Below are positions 6,949-15,578 of a DNA stretch of 64,000 nucleotides, in pieces (the first letter of the stretch is position 1; each line of letters starts with the position of its first letter). Origin of the DNA: Solirubrobacter deserti (lineage in GTDB: Bacteria; Actinomycetota; Thermoleophilia; Solirubrobacterales; Solirubrobacteraceae); the NCBI RefSeq assembly GCF_003344625.1, contig NZ_QPKJ02000002.1:744001-808000 (forward strand). Direction: 5' to 3'. The notes below the pieces were generated by a model. The model searched no databases. It was not told where the DNA came from and saw only the letters and a program-made list of their open reading frames with translations. Made by a program: the position numbers and the translations under genes.

Positions 6949-8328
6949 ATGAAGGGGAGATTCGCGGTCTCGGCATCGCTAATGGCGATGGCCGCCGCCG
7001 TCGTGTTCGCCGCTTGTGGCGGCGAGGACGGAGGCGACGGCGGAGACGCAACCAAGGCGCCCGCCAAGCAGGCGGCGCTGTCGGACAAGCCGATGGAGCT
7101 GACGTTCCTGTGGTTCGAGTGGCCGCCCGCCCAGGCCCTCGAGGAACTCGGCAAGGAGTACACGAAGACGCGTCCGAACGTGACCGTGAAGGTCAACACC
7201 GTGCCGAACCCGCAGTGGCACGACGCGATCTTCACCCAGTTCGCGGCGCGCAAGACGAACTTCGACCTGCCGATCCTGGACTCCCAGAACATCGGTGAGG
7301 CGGTCGAGAACGGCTCGATCCTCGACCTCACCGATTTCACGAAGGAGAACATCGACACGTCGCAGTACGACCCGTACTTCCTCGCGGCGTACGGCCAGTA
7401 CCCGCAGAACACGACGGGCGAGCCCAACCCGGACGCCAAGACCTACGGTCTGCCGCTGCTGGGCGACACGTGGTCGATGATCTGGCGCAAGGACCTGATG
7501 GGCGACACGCCTCCCGCCACGTGGGAGGACATGATCGCCGCGGCCAAGAAGTGCCAGGACGAGAACGACGGCATGAGCGGCCTCGCGTTCCACCAGGCCG
7601 GCACGGGCGACGCGGCGGCCGTGACCTACAACGTCATGAACGCCCTCTACGGCGGCGAGCTGTGGAACCAGAAGGACCGCAAGATCGAGGGCGTCATCAA
7701 CGACGCCGCCGGCAAGAAGGCGATGGACGTCCTCGTCAACCAGATGGTCCCGCTCACACCGAAGGGCTCGAGCAACTGGTTCATCGACGAGGTCAACGCC
7801 GCCATCTCGCAGGGCAAGGTGTGCGTCGGCTTCCAGTGGATCGCCGCCATGGGCGGCCTGGTCGACCCGGCCTCCTCGGAGCTCGGCAAGACCAAGGAGG
7901 AGATCCTCGAGAAGCTGGCCTTCGCGCCGCTGCCCAAGCAGGTCACCGACAAGAAGCCGCTCGGCGGCATGGGTCTGCACGTCTCCAAGTACATCCCGGA
8001 GGAGAAGCAGGCCGAGGCGCTGAACTTCATCAAGTGGTTCCAGACGCCCGAGGCCCAGAAGAAGTGGGCGCAGCTCGGCGGCGTCCCGGCGCGTAACGAC
8101 GTGCTCAACTCGCCCGAGTTCCTCGAGGCGACGCCGTACAACAAGGTCTTCACGGACTCGGTCACCCAGCTGAAGGACTTCTGGAACCTGCCCGAGTACG
8201 CGAAGCTCCTGAACGTTCACTCGACGCAGGTCAACGCGGCCATCTCCGGCACCCAGCAGCCGGACGCCGCGCTCGACAAGCTCGCCGCGGACGAGCAAAA
8301 GATCCTCGACGAGAGCGGCGGTCTCTAG
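6949..8328 (+). CDS. ABC transporter substrate-binding lipoprotein, sugar type
   Basis: 459 residues. It has a lipoprotein signal peptide with lipobox VFAAC (Cys23), a Gly/Asp-rich linker and a family 1 solute-binding fold typical of CUT1 carbohydrate importers. The start is fixed by the strong GGAGGAGGAG just upstream. It is anchored outside the membrane and should deliver a sugar, polyol or glycoside to the two permeases that follow. It is the first gene of the operon and is separated from the permeases by a perfect hairpin, which should make it the most abundant product. The substrate cannot be read from the sequence. Confidence 0.85.
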   Translation: MKGRFAVSASLMAMAAAVVFAACGGEDGGDGGDATKAPAKQAALSDKPMELTFLWFEWPPAQALEELGKEYTKTRPNVTVKVNTVPNPQWHDAIFTQFAARKTNFDLPILDSQNIGEAVENGSILDLTDFTKENIDTSQYDPYFLAAYGQYPQNTTGEPNPDAKTYGLPLLGDTWSMIWRKDLMGDTPPATWEDMIAAAKKCQDENDGMSGLAFHQAGTGDAAAVTYNVMNALYGGELWNQKDRKIEGVINDAAGKKAMDVLVNQMVPLTPKGSSNWFIDEVNAAISQGKVCVGFQWIAAMGGLVDPASSELGKTKEEILEKLAFAPLPKQVTDKKPLGGMGLHVSKYIPEEKQAEALNFIKWFQTPEAQKKWAQLGGVPARNDVLNSPEFLEATPYNKVFTDSVTQLKDFWNLPEYAKLLNVHSTQVNAAISGTQQPDAALDKLAADEQKILDESGGL

Positions 8329-8344
8329 CCCCGCGAAGCGAATT

Positions 8345-8380
8345 GACGAGGCCGGCCGCCGTCGTGCGGCCGGCCTCGTC
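8345..8380 (+). terminator. 15-bp hairpin between binding protein and permease genes
   Basis: GACGAGGCCGGCCGC (8345-8359) and GCGGCCGGCCTCGTC (8366-8380) form a perfect 15-bp stem with a 6-nt loop, 16 nt after the binding-protein stop and 17 nt before the permease start. It lacks a T-run and lies inside the operon. It probably acts as a partial terminator or as a 3' barrier to RNA decay, favouring the binding protein. Confidence 0.65.
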
Positions 8381-8397
8381 GCGCCGCACCCAGAGCA

Positions 8398-9351
8398 ATG
8401 GCCAACACGCTTCAAACACCCCCCCAGAACGCGCCGCAGGCGCAGACGCTGGAGGCGCCACCCGCCGCGAGGCGCTTCGCGTTCCTGACGGACCGCAAGC
8501 TCGCGCTGCTCTTCATCCTCCCGGCGTTCGCGCTGCTGCTGTTCCTCTCGATCTGGCCGTTGCTGTGGTTGCTCGGCCTGTCGTTCACCGACTACTCGGC
8601 GACACGGGACAGCGGCTACGAGTTCATCGCGTTCGACAACTACGTCACGGTCCTCACCTCGGAGGTCGTCCACGCCCGTGCGCTCACGACGCTCATCTTC
8701 GTCGTCGGCGCCGTCGGCCTGCAGACCATCCTCGGCTTCACCATCGCGTTCCTGATCTCGCGGCGCATCAAGGGCCGCGGCGCGATCACGACGCTCTTCC
8801 TGATTCCGATGATGCTCTCGCCGATCGTCGTCGGCCTGTTCTGGAAGTTCATGCTCGACGTGCAGTTCGGCGTCGTGAACTCGTTCCTGGACAGCCTCGG
8901 CTTCGGCCGCGTGGAGTGGCTCACACAGCAGCGGCTCGCGCTGTTCTCGCTGGTGATCGTGGACACCTGGCAGTGGACGCCGTTCATCATGTTGATCGCC
9001 CTCGCGGGCCTGACGGCGGTCCCGAAGTACCTGTACGAGGCGGCGGAGATCGACCGCGCCTCCGAGTGGTTCAAGTTCCGCCGGATCACGTTCCCGCTCG
9101 TGTGGCCGCTGCTGCTGATCGCGGTCATGTTCCGGGCGATCGAGGCCTTCCGCCTGTTCGACCTGGTCTACATCCTCACCGGCGGCGGCCCCGGCGGCAC
9201 GACCGAGACGCTGAGCTTCAACGTCTACAAGGTCGCGTTCTTCGGCTTCGACACCGGCCTCGCCTCCGCCTACGGCATTCTCATGGTGATCGTCGTCACG
9301 ATCGCCGCGCAGTTCTACCTGCGCTACCTCAACCGGCTCCAGGAGCGCTAG
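8398..9351 (+). CDS. ABC transporter permease, MalF/UgpA type
   Basis: 317 residues. A polar N-terminal tail of about 35 residues precedes six predicted membrane helices (the first is LALLFILPAFALLLFLSI). The cytoplasmic EAA loop that docks the ATPase is seen as EAAEIDRASEWFKF near residue 218, followed by ITFPLVWP. It forms the membrane channel with the next gene. The stop lies 2 nt before the next ATG. Confidence 0.9.
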   Translation: MANTLQTPPQNAPQAQTLEAPPAARRFAFLTDRKLALLFILPAFALLLFLSIWPLLWLLGLSFTDYSATRDSGYEFIAFDNYVTVLTSEVVHARALTTLIFVVGAVGLQTILGFTIAFLISRRIKGRGAITTLFLIPMMLSPIVVGLFWKFMLDVQFGVVNSFLDSLGFGRVEWLTQQRLALFSLVIVDTWQWTPFIMLIALAGLTAVPKYLYEAAEIDRASEWFKFRRITFPLVWPLLLIAVMFRAIEAFRLFDLVYILTGGGPGGTTETLSFNVYKVAFFGFDTGLASAYGILMVIVVTIAAQFYLRYLNRLQER

Positions 9352-9353
9352 CG

Positions 9354-10259
9354 ATGGCGACCCACATCCAACCCGAGGGCCTGGCCGACAAGGGCATCGC
9401 GGGCGAGACCGTCGCCCCGCCCCCGCGCAAGGAGCGCAAGCTCGGCTCGGGCATCGAGATCGTCCTGCTCGCGATCTTCATGGTCGTGATGCTCTTCCCC
9501 GTCGTCTGGATGCTCGAGACGGCGCTCAAGGACACGCGCGACATCTACGCCGTCCCGGCCAAGGTGATCTCGTTCACCCCGACGCTGGACCACTTCAAGA
9601 ACGTCTTCAGCAGCGACTCGCCCGTCTTCCAGGGCTTCATCAACTCGGTGATCGTCGCCGGGTTCTCGACGCTGATCGCGACCGTGCTCGGCGTGCCGGC
9701 GGCCTGGGCCTACTCGCGCTTCGCGCTGAAGGCCAAGAAGGACCAGCTGTTCTTCATCCTCTCGACCCGGTTCATGCCGCCCGTGGTGGTCGTGATCCCG
9801 GTCTTCCTGATGTTCCGCGACCTGAACCTGCTGGACACGCTCCCGGGCCTGATCCTGGTCTACTCGGCGTTCAACCTGCCGTTCACGATCTGGATGATGA
9901 AGGGCTTCATCGACGAGGTCCCGGCGGAGTACGAGGAGGCGGCGATGCTCGACGGCTTCTCGCGCTTCGAGGCGTTCTGGCGCGTGACGATGCCGCTGCT
10001 GATCCCCGGCATCGCCGCCACGGCGGTGTTCGCGCTGATCTTCTCCTGGAACGAGTTCGTGTTCTCGATCTTCCTGATCACCGATCCGGACACGCGCACG
10101 GCGCCGTCCGCGATCGCGGGCCTGATCGGCGGCACGACGATCGACTGGGGTTTGGTGGCCGCGTCCGCCATGACGTTCGCGGTGCCGGTGCTGGTGTTCG
10201 CCTTCCTCGTGCGCAAGCACCTGGTGGCGGGCGTGACCCTCGGGGCGGTGCGTCGCTGA
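9354..10259 (+). CDS. ABC transporter permease, MalG/UgpE type
   Basis: 301 residues from an ATG preceded by AGGAG, which lies in the end of the previous gene. A hydrophilic N-terminus is followed by six predicted helices and the EAA loop EEAAMLDGFSRFEAFWRV. It is the second half of the CUT1 transmembrane channel. Its TGA overlaps the next ATG by one base (TGATG), so the ATPase is translationally coupled. Confidence 0.9.
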   Translation: MATHIQPEGLADKGIAGETVAPPPRKERKLGSGIEIVLLAIFMVVMLFPVVWMLETALKDTRDIYAVPAKVISFTPTLDHFKNVFSSDSPVFQGFINSVIVAGFSTLIATVLGVPAAWAYSRFALKAKKDQLFFILSTRFMPPVVVVIPVFLMFRDLNLLDTLPGLILVYSAFNLPFTIWMMKGFIDEVPAEYEEAAMLDGFSRFEAFWRVTMPLLIPGIAATAVFALIFSWNEFVFSIFLITDPDTRTAPSAIAGLIGGTTIDWGLVAASAMTFAVPVLVFAFLVRKHLVAGVTLGAVRR

Positions 10260-11320
10260 TGGCTGAAGTCCACGTCAACAAGCTCCATAAGGCGTTCCCG
10301 GACGGGACCGTCGCGGTGGAGGAGCTGTCGCTGGAGATCAACGACGGCGAGCTGTTCGTCATGCTCGGCCCGTCGGGCTGCGGCAAGACGACGACGCTGC
10401 GCTGCATCGCGGGCCTGGAAGAGGAGACCTCGGGCGAGATCCGGATCGGCGACGAGGTCGTCTCCGGGCTGCGCCCGTCCCAGCGCGACATCGCGATGGT
10501 GTTCCAGTTCTACGCCCTATACCCGCACCTGAGCGTGCGCGAGAACATGGCGTTCCCGCTGCGGGCCGCGAACGCGCCCGAGTCGGAGATCAACGAGCGC
10601 GTGGCCGAGGCGGCGCGCATGCTCCAGCTCGAGCCGTACCTGACGCGCAAGCCGAACAAGCTCTCGGGCGGTGAGCAGCAGCGCGTGGCCCTGGGCCGGG
10701 CGATGGTGCGCCACCCCAAGGCGTTCCTGATGGACGAGCCGCTGACCAACCTGGACGCGGAACTGCGCGCGGACATGCGCGCCGAGGTCAAGCATCTCCA
10801 GCAGCGGCTGGGCGCGACGATGGTCTACGTCACCCACGATCAGGTCGAGGCGATGGCGCTCGGCGACCGGATCGCGATCATGAACAAGGGCAACCTCGAG
10901 CAGCTCGGCGCGCCGATGGAGGTCTACAACCGCCCGGCCACGCTGTTCGCGGCGCGGTTCATCGGCTCGCCGCCGATGAACCTGATCGAGGCCGAGGTCA
11001 CCAACGGCCACCTCACGGCCGCCGGTGACCTCAAGATCGCGGCGCCCGAGGGCCTGCAACGCGGCCAGAAGGTGATCGCGGGCGTGCGGCCCGAGGGTCT
11101 GACCGTCACGGAGTCGGGCGAGGGCGTCCGGGGCCGCGTGGTCTCGAAGGAGGCGCTGGGCGACGAGACCATCTACGTCGTCGAGTGCGAAGCCGGGCTC
11201 TTCCACATCCGCATGCCGGCGACGGCGCGGTTCCAGGAGGAGCAGGTCGTGTCGGTGCGCCACGTCGGCGCGGCGCCGCCGGCGTACGACCCGACGAGCG
11301 AGAAGGTGGTGAGCGCATGA
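10259..11320 (+). CDS. ABC transporter ATP-binding protein, MalK/UgpC type (canonical partner)
   Basis: 353 residues. All nucleotide-binding motifs are intact: Walker A GPSGCGKTT (37-45), Q-loop MVFQFYALYP, signature LSGGEQQRVALG, Walker B with FLMDEPLTNLD, and the switch histidine in YVTHDQVEAM. A C-terminal MalK-like regulatory domain (from about residue 240) contains GVRPEGLTV. It powers the two permeases, probably as a heterodimer with the next gene product. The next ATG overlaps its stop by 4 nt. Confidence 0.9.
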   Translation: MAEVHVNKLHKAFPDGTVAVEELSLEINDGELFVMLGPSGCGKTTTLRCIAGLEEETSGEIRIGDEVVSGLRPSQRDIAMVFQFYALYPHLSVRENMAFPLRAANAPESEINERVAEAARMLQLEPYLTRKPNKLSGGEQQRVALGRAMVRHPKAFLMDEPLTNLDAELRADMRAEVKHLQQRLGATMVYVTHDQVEAMALGDRIAIMNKGNLEQLGAPMEVYNRPATLFAARFIGSPPMNLIEAEVTNGHLTAAGDLKIAAPEGLQRGQKVIAGVRPEGLTVTESGEGVRGRVVSKEALGDETIYVVECEAGLFHIRMPATARFQEEQVVSVRHVGAAPPAYDPTSEKVVSA

Positions 11321-12384
11321 CCAGCGCGATCGTGGCCGAGGGGATCTCCAAGACGTTCGGTGACGTCGAGGCGCTCAAGTCCCTCGAGCTGGACATCCCC
11401 GAGGGGTCGTTCTTCGTGCTGCTGGGTCCGTCGGGCGCGGGCAAGACCACGACGCTGCGCGTGCTCGCCGGGCTCGAGAAGCCCGACACGGGCCGCGTGC
11501 TCCTGAACGGGATCGACGCGACGAAGGCGACGCCCGCCGAGCGCGACCTGGCGATGGTGTTCCAGAGCTACGCGCTCTATCCCAAGCAGACGGCGGCGCA
11601 GAACATCACGTCGCCGCTGCGGGCGCGCAAGCTGCCCAAGAGCGAGGTCGACGCCCAGCTCAAGCGCGTGTCCGAGCTGCTGCACATCGAGGAGCTGCTC
11701 AACCGCTACCCGGCGCAGATGTCGGGCGGGCAGATGCAGCGGATCGCGCTCGGGCGCGCGCTCGTGCGCGACCCGCGGGCGTTCCTGATGGACGAGCCGC
11801 TGACGAACCTCGACCTCAAGCTGCGCGTGGAGATGCGCACCGAGCTCACCCGCATCCACCGGTCGCTCGGCCGCACGTTCCTGTACGTCACCAACGACCA
11901 GGTGGAGGCCATGTCGATGGCCGACAAGGTCGCGGTGCTGCGGGAGGGCACGGTTCAGCAGGTGGGCGCGCCGACCGAGATCTACGACGGGCCGGCCAAC
12001 CGCTGGGTCGCGACGTTCATGGGCTCCCCGCGTATGAACATGCTCGACTGCACGGCCAACGGGCGGCTCGAGGGCGAGGGCTGGTCGCTGCCGAACCCCG
12101 GGTTCGGGGTCTCCGGCGACCACCGCGCGGTGTTCGGCGTGCGCTCGGAGGACCTGTCGCTGGAGGTGCGCGACGAGGCCACGGCCCTGGAGGGCACGGT
12201 GTACGCCGTCGAGCCGCTGGGCGACCGGACGCTCGTGGACGTCGAGGTCGGTGGGCAGCGGATCGTCATCAAGGCGCCGCCGACGGCGACCTACAAGGTC
12301 GGTGAGCCGGTGCGGGCGGCGGTCGACATGGAGCGCGTGCACCTGTTCGACGCCGAGTCCGAGCAGGCGATCACGAGACGATGA
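11317..12384 (+). CDS. Second ABC ATP-binding protein with H-loop His to Asn change
   Basis: 355 residues, similar to the preceding ATPase: Walker A GPSGAGKTT (37-45), Q-loop MVFQSYALYP, signature MSGGQMQRIALG, Walker B with FLMDEPLTNLD, and a C-terminal regulatory domain with GVRSEDLSL. The switch residue is different: YVTNDQVEAMS has Asn193 where nearly all ABC ATPases have His, and the codon is clearly AAC. One of the two ATP sites may therefore hydrolyse poorly. Paired, non-identical ATPases are known in the rhizobial glycerol importer GlpSTPQV. The start overlaps the previous stop (ATGA). Confidence 0.88.
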   Translation: MTSAIVAEGISKTFGDVEALKSLELDIPEGSFFVLLGPSGAGKTTTLRVLAGLEKPDTGRVLLNGIDATKATPAERDLAMVFQSYALYPKQTAAQNITSPLRARKLPKSEVDAQLKRVSELLHIEELLNRYPAQMSGGQMQRIALGRALVRDPRAFLMDEPLTNLDLKLRVEMRTELTRIHRSLGRTFLYVTNDQVEAMSMADKVAVLREGTVQQVGAPTEIYDGPANRWVATFMGSPRMNMLDCTANGRLEGEGWSLPNPGFGVSGDHRAVFGVRSEDLSLEVRDEATALEGTVYAVEPLGDRTLVDVEVGGQRIVIKAPPTATYKVGEPVRAAVDMERVHLFDAESEQAITRR

Positions 12385-13193
12385 CCGAAGGACCGCTCCC
12401 TCCCGTCCTGAGGCGAGCGAAGATCCTCGAGCGCGTCTCGCGTGACGGCGGGGCGTCGCTCGCGGAGCTGGCGTCAGAGCACGCCGTGTCACCGGTCACG
12501 GTCCATCGGGACCTGGAGCTGCTGTCGGGGGAGGGATTGCTCGAGCGCGTGCGCGGGGGCGCGCGCTCGCTCCCCGACTCGCGGCCACGGTCGCCCGAGA
12601 CGGCCTGGGACACGCGCGTGCACGAGGCCGCGCGCGAGAAGGAAGCGATCGCGGTGCGCGCGCGGGAGCTCGTGGAGGACGGGTCGACGATCTTCCTCGA
12701 CGCGTCCTCGACCGGGCTGGCGCTGGCGCGGCTGCTGGAGCTGCGGCCGCCGAGCGAGCTCACGCTCGTGACCAACTCGCCCGCGATCGCGCACGGGCTC
12801 ACGGCGGACACGATCCACGTGATCGTGCCGCCGGGCGAGCTCAACCAGCACATGCGCGTGCTGACGGGGCGCTGGACGATCGAGTTCCTGCGCGAGCTCA
12901 ACATCGCGGTCGCGTTCATCTCGGCCGCGGGCGTGACGCTCGAGCACGGGCTCACCACGTCGCGCTCGGCGCTGGCGGACACGCTCAACGCGGCCGCCGC
13001 GGCGGCCGCCCGGACGGTCGGGATGCTGGACTCGTCCAAGTTCGGGCGCTCCTCGCTGCTGTCGATCCGGCCGGCGCAGGCGCTGGACCTGCTGATCACC
13101 GACGCCGGGCTGCCGGCGGCGGTGGCGGCGGAGTTCCGCGCGGCGGGCGTGCGGCTCGAGCGCGCCGCGCTACTCGAACGGGAGTATCTGTAG
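12381..13193 (+). CDS. DeoR-family transcriptional regulator
   Basis: 270 residues. An N-terminal DeoR helix-turn-helix (about 12-68: LRRAKILERVSRDGG, then SPVTVHRDLELLSGEGLLER) is joined to a DeoRC sensor domain (about 85-240) of the ribose-5-phosphate isomerase-like fold, including GSTIFLDASSTG and TLVTNSPAIA. Such proteins are usually repressors released by a phosphorylated sugar or polyol. It is the last gene of the transporter operon, overlapping the ATPase by 4 nt. It is the best candidate to bind the TGCAAG array. Its final 24 nt overlap the convergent STAS gene. Confidence 0.88.
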   Translation: MTEGPLPPVLRRAKILERVSRDGGASLAELASEHAVSPVTVHRDLELLSGEGLLERVRGGARSLPDSRPRSPETAWDTRVHEAAREKEAIAVRARELVEDGSTIFLDASSTGLALARLLELRPPSELTLVTNSPAIAHGLTADTIHVIVPPGELNQHMRVLTGRWTIEFLRELNIAVAFISAAGVTLEHGLTTSRSALADTLNAAAAAAARTVGMLDSSKFGRSSLLSIRPAQALDLLITDAGLPAAVAAEFRAAGVRLERAALLEREYL

Positions 13194-13496
13194 CGTCTGC
13201 GTGAGCTCCAGCAGGCGCTGGACGGCGGGCTGCAGCGGCCCGCGCAGCTTGACGTCCTCGTGCCGGCGCTGCAGGTCGAGCAGCGCCCGCAGGCCGGTGG
13301 AGTCCATGAACGCCAGCTCGGACAGGTCGATCCGCAACGGTTGGCCGTCGGCCTCCGCGAGCGCGTCCGCGAGCACCGGCTCGCTCACGAGGTCCAGCTC
13401 GCCGATCAGACGAAGCAGCACGGTTCCATCGGTGTGCTCCGCCGTCACCTCGAAGCGAGGCGGGCGGTAGCCGGTGGGGTCGGGCTCGCCGCTCAT
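13170..13496 (-). CDS. STAS-domain anti-sigma factor antagonist-like protein
   Basis: 108 residues, a single STAS domain with the phosphorylatable Ser66 in LAFMDSTGLRAL. Proteins of this type (SpoIIAA/RsbV-like) bind an anti-sigma kinase and are switched by serine phosphorylation. No anti-sigma kinase or sigma factor gene is adjacent. Start taken at ATG 13496, because the conserved fold begins soon after; two earlier ATGs (13514 and 13517) would collide with the divergent peptidase start. It could act with the PP2C-type phosphatase at 56-58 kb, which is inference only. Confidence 0.75.
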   Translation of the reverse strand: MSGEPDPTGYRPPRFEVTAEHTDGTVLLRLIGELDLVSEPVLADALAEADGQPLRIDLSELAFMDSTGLRALLDLQRRHEDVKLRGPLQPAVQRLLELTQTLQILPFE

Positions 13497-13527
13497 GAGC
13501 GCGAATGATCGCATCATGTGCGGGCAT

Positions 13528-14622
13528 ATGGACGAAACCGTCGAACTGCTTTCTCGACTGGTGGGCCTGGACTCCGTCAACCCGGCGCTGGTGCGGGGCG
13601 GCGCGGGGGAGGGGGCGATCGCGTCGTTCGTGGCGGACTGGGCGGCGGGCTGCGGGCTCGCGGTGACGCGCCTGGAGGCGGTCGCCGGGCGGCCCAGCGT
13701 GGTCGTGCGCGCGCCCGGGTCGGGTGGCGGGCGCACGCTGCTGCTGTGCGGGCACCTGGACACCGTCGGCGTGGGCGGGATGGCCGGTGATCCGTTCGCG
13801 GCGCGGGTGGACGGCGACCGCTTGCACGGTCGCGGCGCGTACGACATGAAGGCGGGCGTGGCGGCGGCGCTGCTGGCGTGCCGTGCCGCCGCCGAGCTGC
13901 AGTTGCGCGGCGACGTCCTGGTGGCGTGCGTGGCCGACGAGGAGCACGCGAGCCTCGGCGTGCAGGAGGTGCTGGCGGCCGGCGTGCGCGCCGACGGGGC
14001 GATCGTGACCGAGCCGACCGGCGGCGAGGTGATCGTCGCCCACAAGGGCTTCGTGTGGTCGAAGCTGACGTTCCGCGGGCGCGCGGCGCACGGCTCGCGG
14101 CCGGACGAGGGCGCCGACGCGATCGTGGCCGCCGGCCCGGCGCTCGTGCGCCTGGCCGAGCTGGACGCCGGGCTGCCGTCGCACGCGCTGCTGGGGCGCG
14201 CGTCCGTCCATGCGTCGCTGATCCGCGGCGGGGTCGAGCTCTCCAGCTACCCGGGCGAGTGCGTGCTCTCGATCGAGCGGCGGACGCTGCCGGGGGAGAC
14301 CGTCGCGGACGTGGAGGCGGAGGTCGCGGCGCTGATCGGCAGCGCGGACGCGTCGGCGCGGACGCTGCTCGCGCGCGAGCCGTTCGCGATCGACCCGTCG
14401 CACGAGTTCGTGCGGCGCGTGCGGGGTGCGGCGGGCGAAGCGCCGGTCGCGGGCGCGGCGTACTGGACCGACGCGGCCTTCATCGCCGCGGCCGGCATCC
14501 CCACCGTGCTGTACGGGCCGGGTGGCGACGGCGCGCACGCCGACGTCGAATGGGTGAGCCTGAGCGACACCGCCGCCGTGACCCGTACGCTCGTCGCCGT
14601 GGCCCAGGAGTTCTGCGCGTGA
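13528..14622 (+). CDS. M20-family metallopeptidase (ArgE/DapE/YgeY-like)
   Basis: 364 residues. It has the zinc-binding pattern of the M20 family: CGHLDTV, GAYDMKAG, the catalytic Glu-Glu pair in ADEEHAS, an acidic ligand in TEP, and a last His in HADVEWV. It should cleave an N-acyl or peptide bond of a small amino-acid derivative in the cytoplasm. The next gene starts on its stop codon (GTGA). In E. coli ygeY (M20) neighbours ygeX (diaminopropionate ammonia-lyase), and the same pair occurs here. ATG 13528 is chosen at the point where homology starts; ATG 13516 is also possible. Confidence 0.82.
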   Translation: MDETVELLSRLVGLDSVNPALVRGGAGEGAIASFVADWAAGCGLAVTRLEAVAGRPSVVVRAPGSGGGRTLLLCGHLDTVGVGGMAGDPFAARVDGDRLHGRGAYDMKAGVAAALLACRAAAELQLRGDVLVACVADEEHASLGVQEVLAAGVRADGAIVTEPTGGEVIVAHKGFVWSKLTFRGRAAHGSRPDEGADAIVAAGPALVRLAELDAGLPSHALLGRASVHASLIRGGVELSSYPGECVLSIERRTLPGETVADVEAEVAALIGSADASARTLLAREPFAIDPSHEFVRRVRGAAGEAPVAGAAYWTDAAFIAAAGIPTVLYGPGGDGAHADVEWVSLSDTAAVTRTLVAVAQEFCA

Positions 14623-15578
14623 TCAACCCGGCGTACGCGCCGGAAGACGTCCCGGCACCTTCTGGCGAGGCGCTCGCGTTCCACCGGGCGCTGCCGGGCT
14701 ACGCGCCGACGCCCGTGCACGACCTCGGCGGCGGCGTGTTCGTCAAGGACGAGTCCGACCGGCTCGGGCTGCCCGCGTTCAAGGTGCTCGGCGTGTCCTG
14801 GGCGGTGGAGCAGACGCTGCGTACGGAGCCGTCGGTGCGGACGCTCGTCGCGGCCAGCGCCGGCAACCACGGGCGCGCGGTCGCGCACGTCGCGGCCCAG
14901 CGCGGGCTGCGCGCGCGGATCTTCCTGCCGGAGCGGTCGCTGCCCGCGCGCCGCGAGGCGATCGCGGGGGAGGGCGCCGACGTGGTCGTCGTGAACGGCA
15001 CCTACGAGGACGCCGTCCGGCTGGCGGCCGAGGAGGGCGCGCGGCCCGGGTTCGCCGAGCTCGCCGACGTCGGCTCCTCGCGGCCGGCGCACTGGGTGAT
15101 CGACGGCTACGCGACGCTGTTCGCCGAGCTCGACGACCGCTACGACGCGATCCTGGTGCCCGTCGGCGTCGGCTCGCTGGCCGCGGCCGCGGCGCGCTAC
15201 GGCGCCGCGACCGGAACGGCCGTGATCGGCGTCGAGCCCGACGTGGCCGCGTGCTTGACGGCGTCGCTGGCGGCGGGGGAGCCCGTCGCGGTGGACACGC
15301 CGGGCACGGCCATGGCCGGCCTCGACTGCGCGGAGGTCTCCGAGGCGGCGTGGCCGACCCTGCGCGCCGGGATCACCGGCACGGTCGCGGTCACGGACTC
15401 GCAGGTGGTCGAGGCGATGCGCGCGTTGGCTGCCCGAGGGCTGGCGATCGGCCAGTCCGGCGCGGCCCCGTACGCCGCGCTGCCCGTGCTCGAACACGAG
15501 CTGCGGCGCGAGCGGATGCTGCTCGTCGCCACCGAGGGGCCGACCGACCCCGAGGGCTACGCCGCCGCCGTCGCGTGA
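14619..15578 (+). CDS. PLP-dependent lyase, diaminopropionate ammonia-lyase-like
   Basis: 319 residues, fold type II PLP enzyme. KDESDRLGLPAFKVLG carries the PLP lysine (Lys55), AASAGNHGRAVAHVA binds the cofactor phosphate, and an NPAY opening is typical of diaminopropionate ammonia-lyases. The known enzyme converts 2,3-diaminopropionate to pyruvate and ammonia. This protein is shorter than E. coli YgeX (near 400 residues), so a different beta-eliminated substrate is possible. GTG start overlapping the peptidase stop; the next gene overlaps its own stop in the same way. Confidence 0.78.
   Translation: MINPAYAPEDVPAPSGEALAFHRALPGYAPTPVHDLGGGVFVKDESDRLGLPAFKVLGVSWAVEQTLRTEPSVRTLVAASAGNHGRAVAHVAAQRGLRARIFLPERSLPARREAIAGEGADVVVVNGTYEDAVRLAAEEGARPGFAELADVGSSRPAHWVIDGYATLFAELDDRYDAILVPVGVGSLAAAAARYGAATGTAVIGVEPDVAACLTASLAAGEPVAVDTPGTAMAGLDCAEVSEAAWPTLRAGITGTVAVTDSQVVEAMRALAARGLAIGQSGAAPYAALPVLEHELRRERMLLVATEGPTDPEGYAAAVA

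Noticed and set aside
6795..7439. Upstream extension of the aldehyde dehydrogenase frame to 7439
   Set aside because: The extra residues have no homology, overlap the binding-protein gene and cross two clear promoters; the ATG at 6794 fits the family start.
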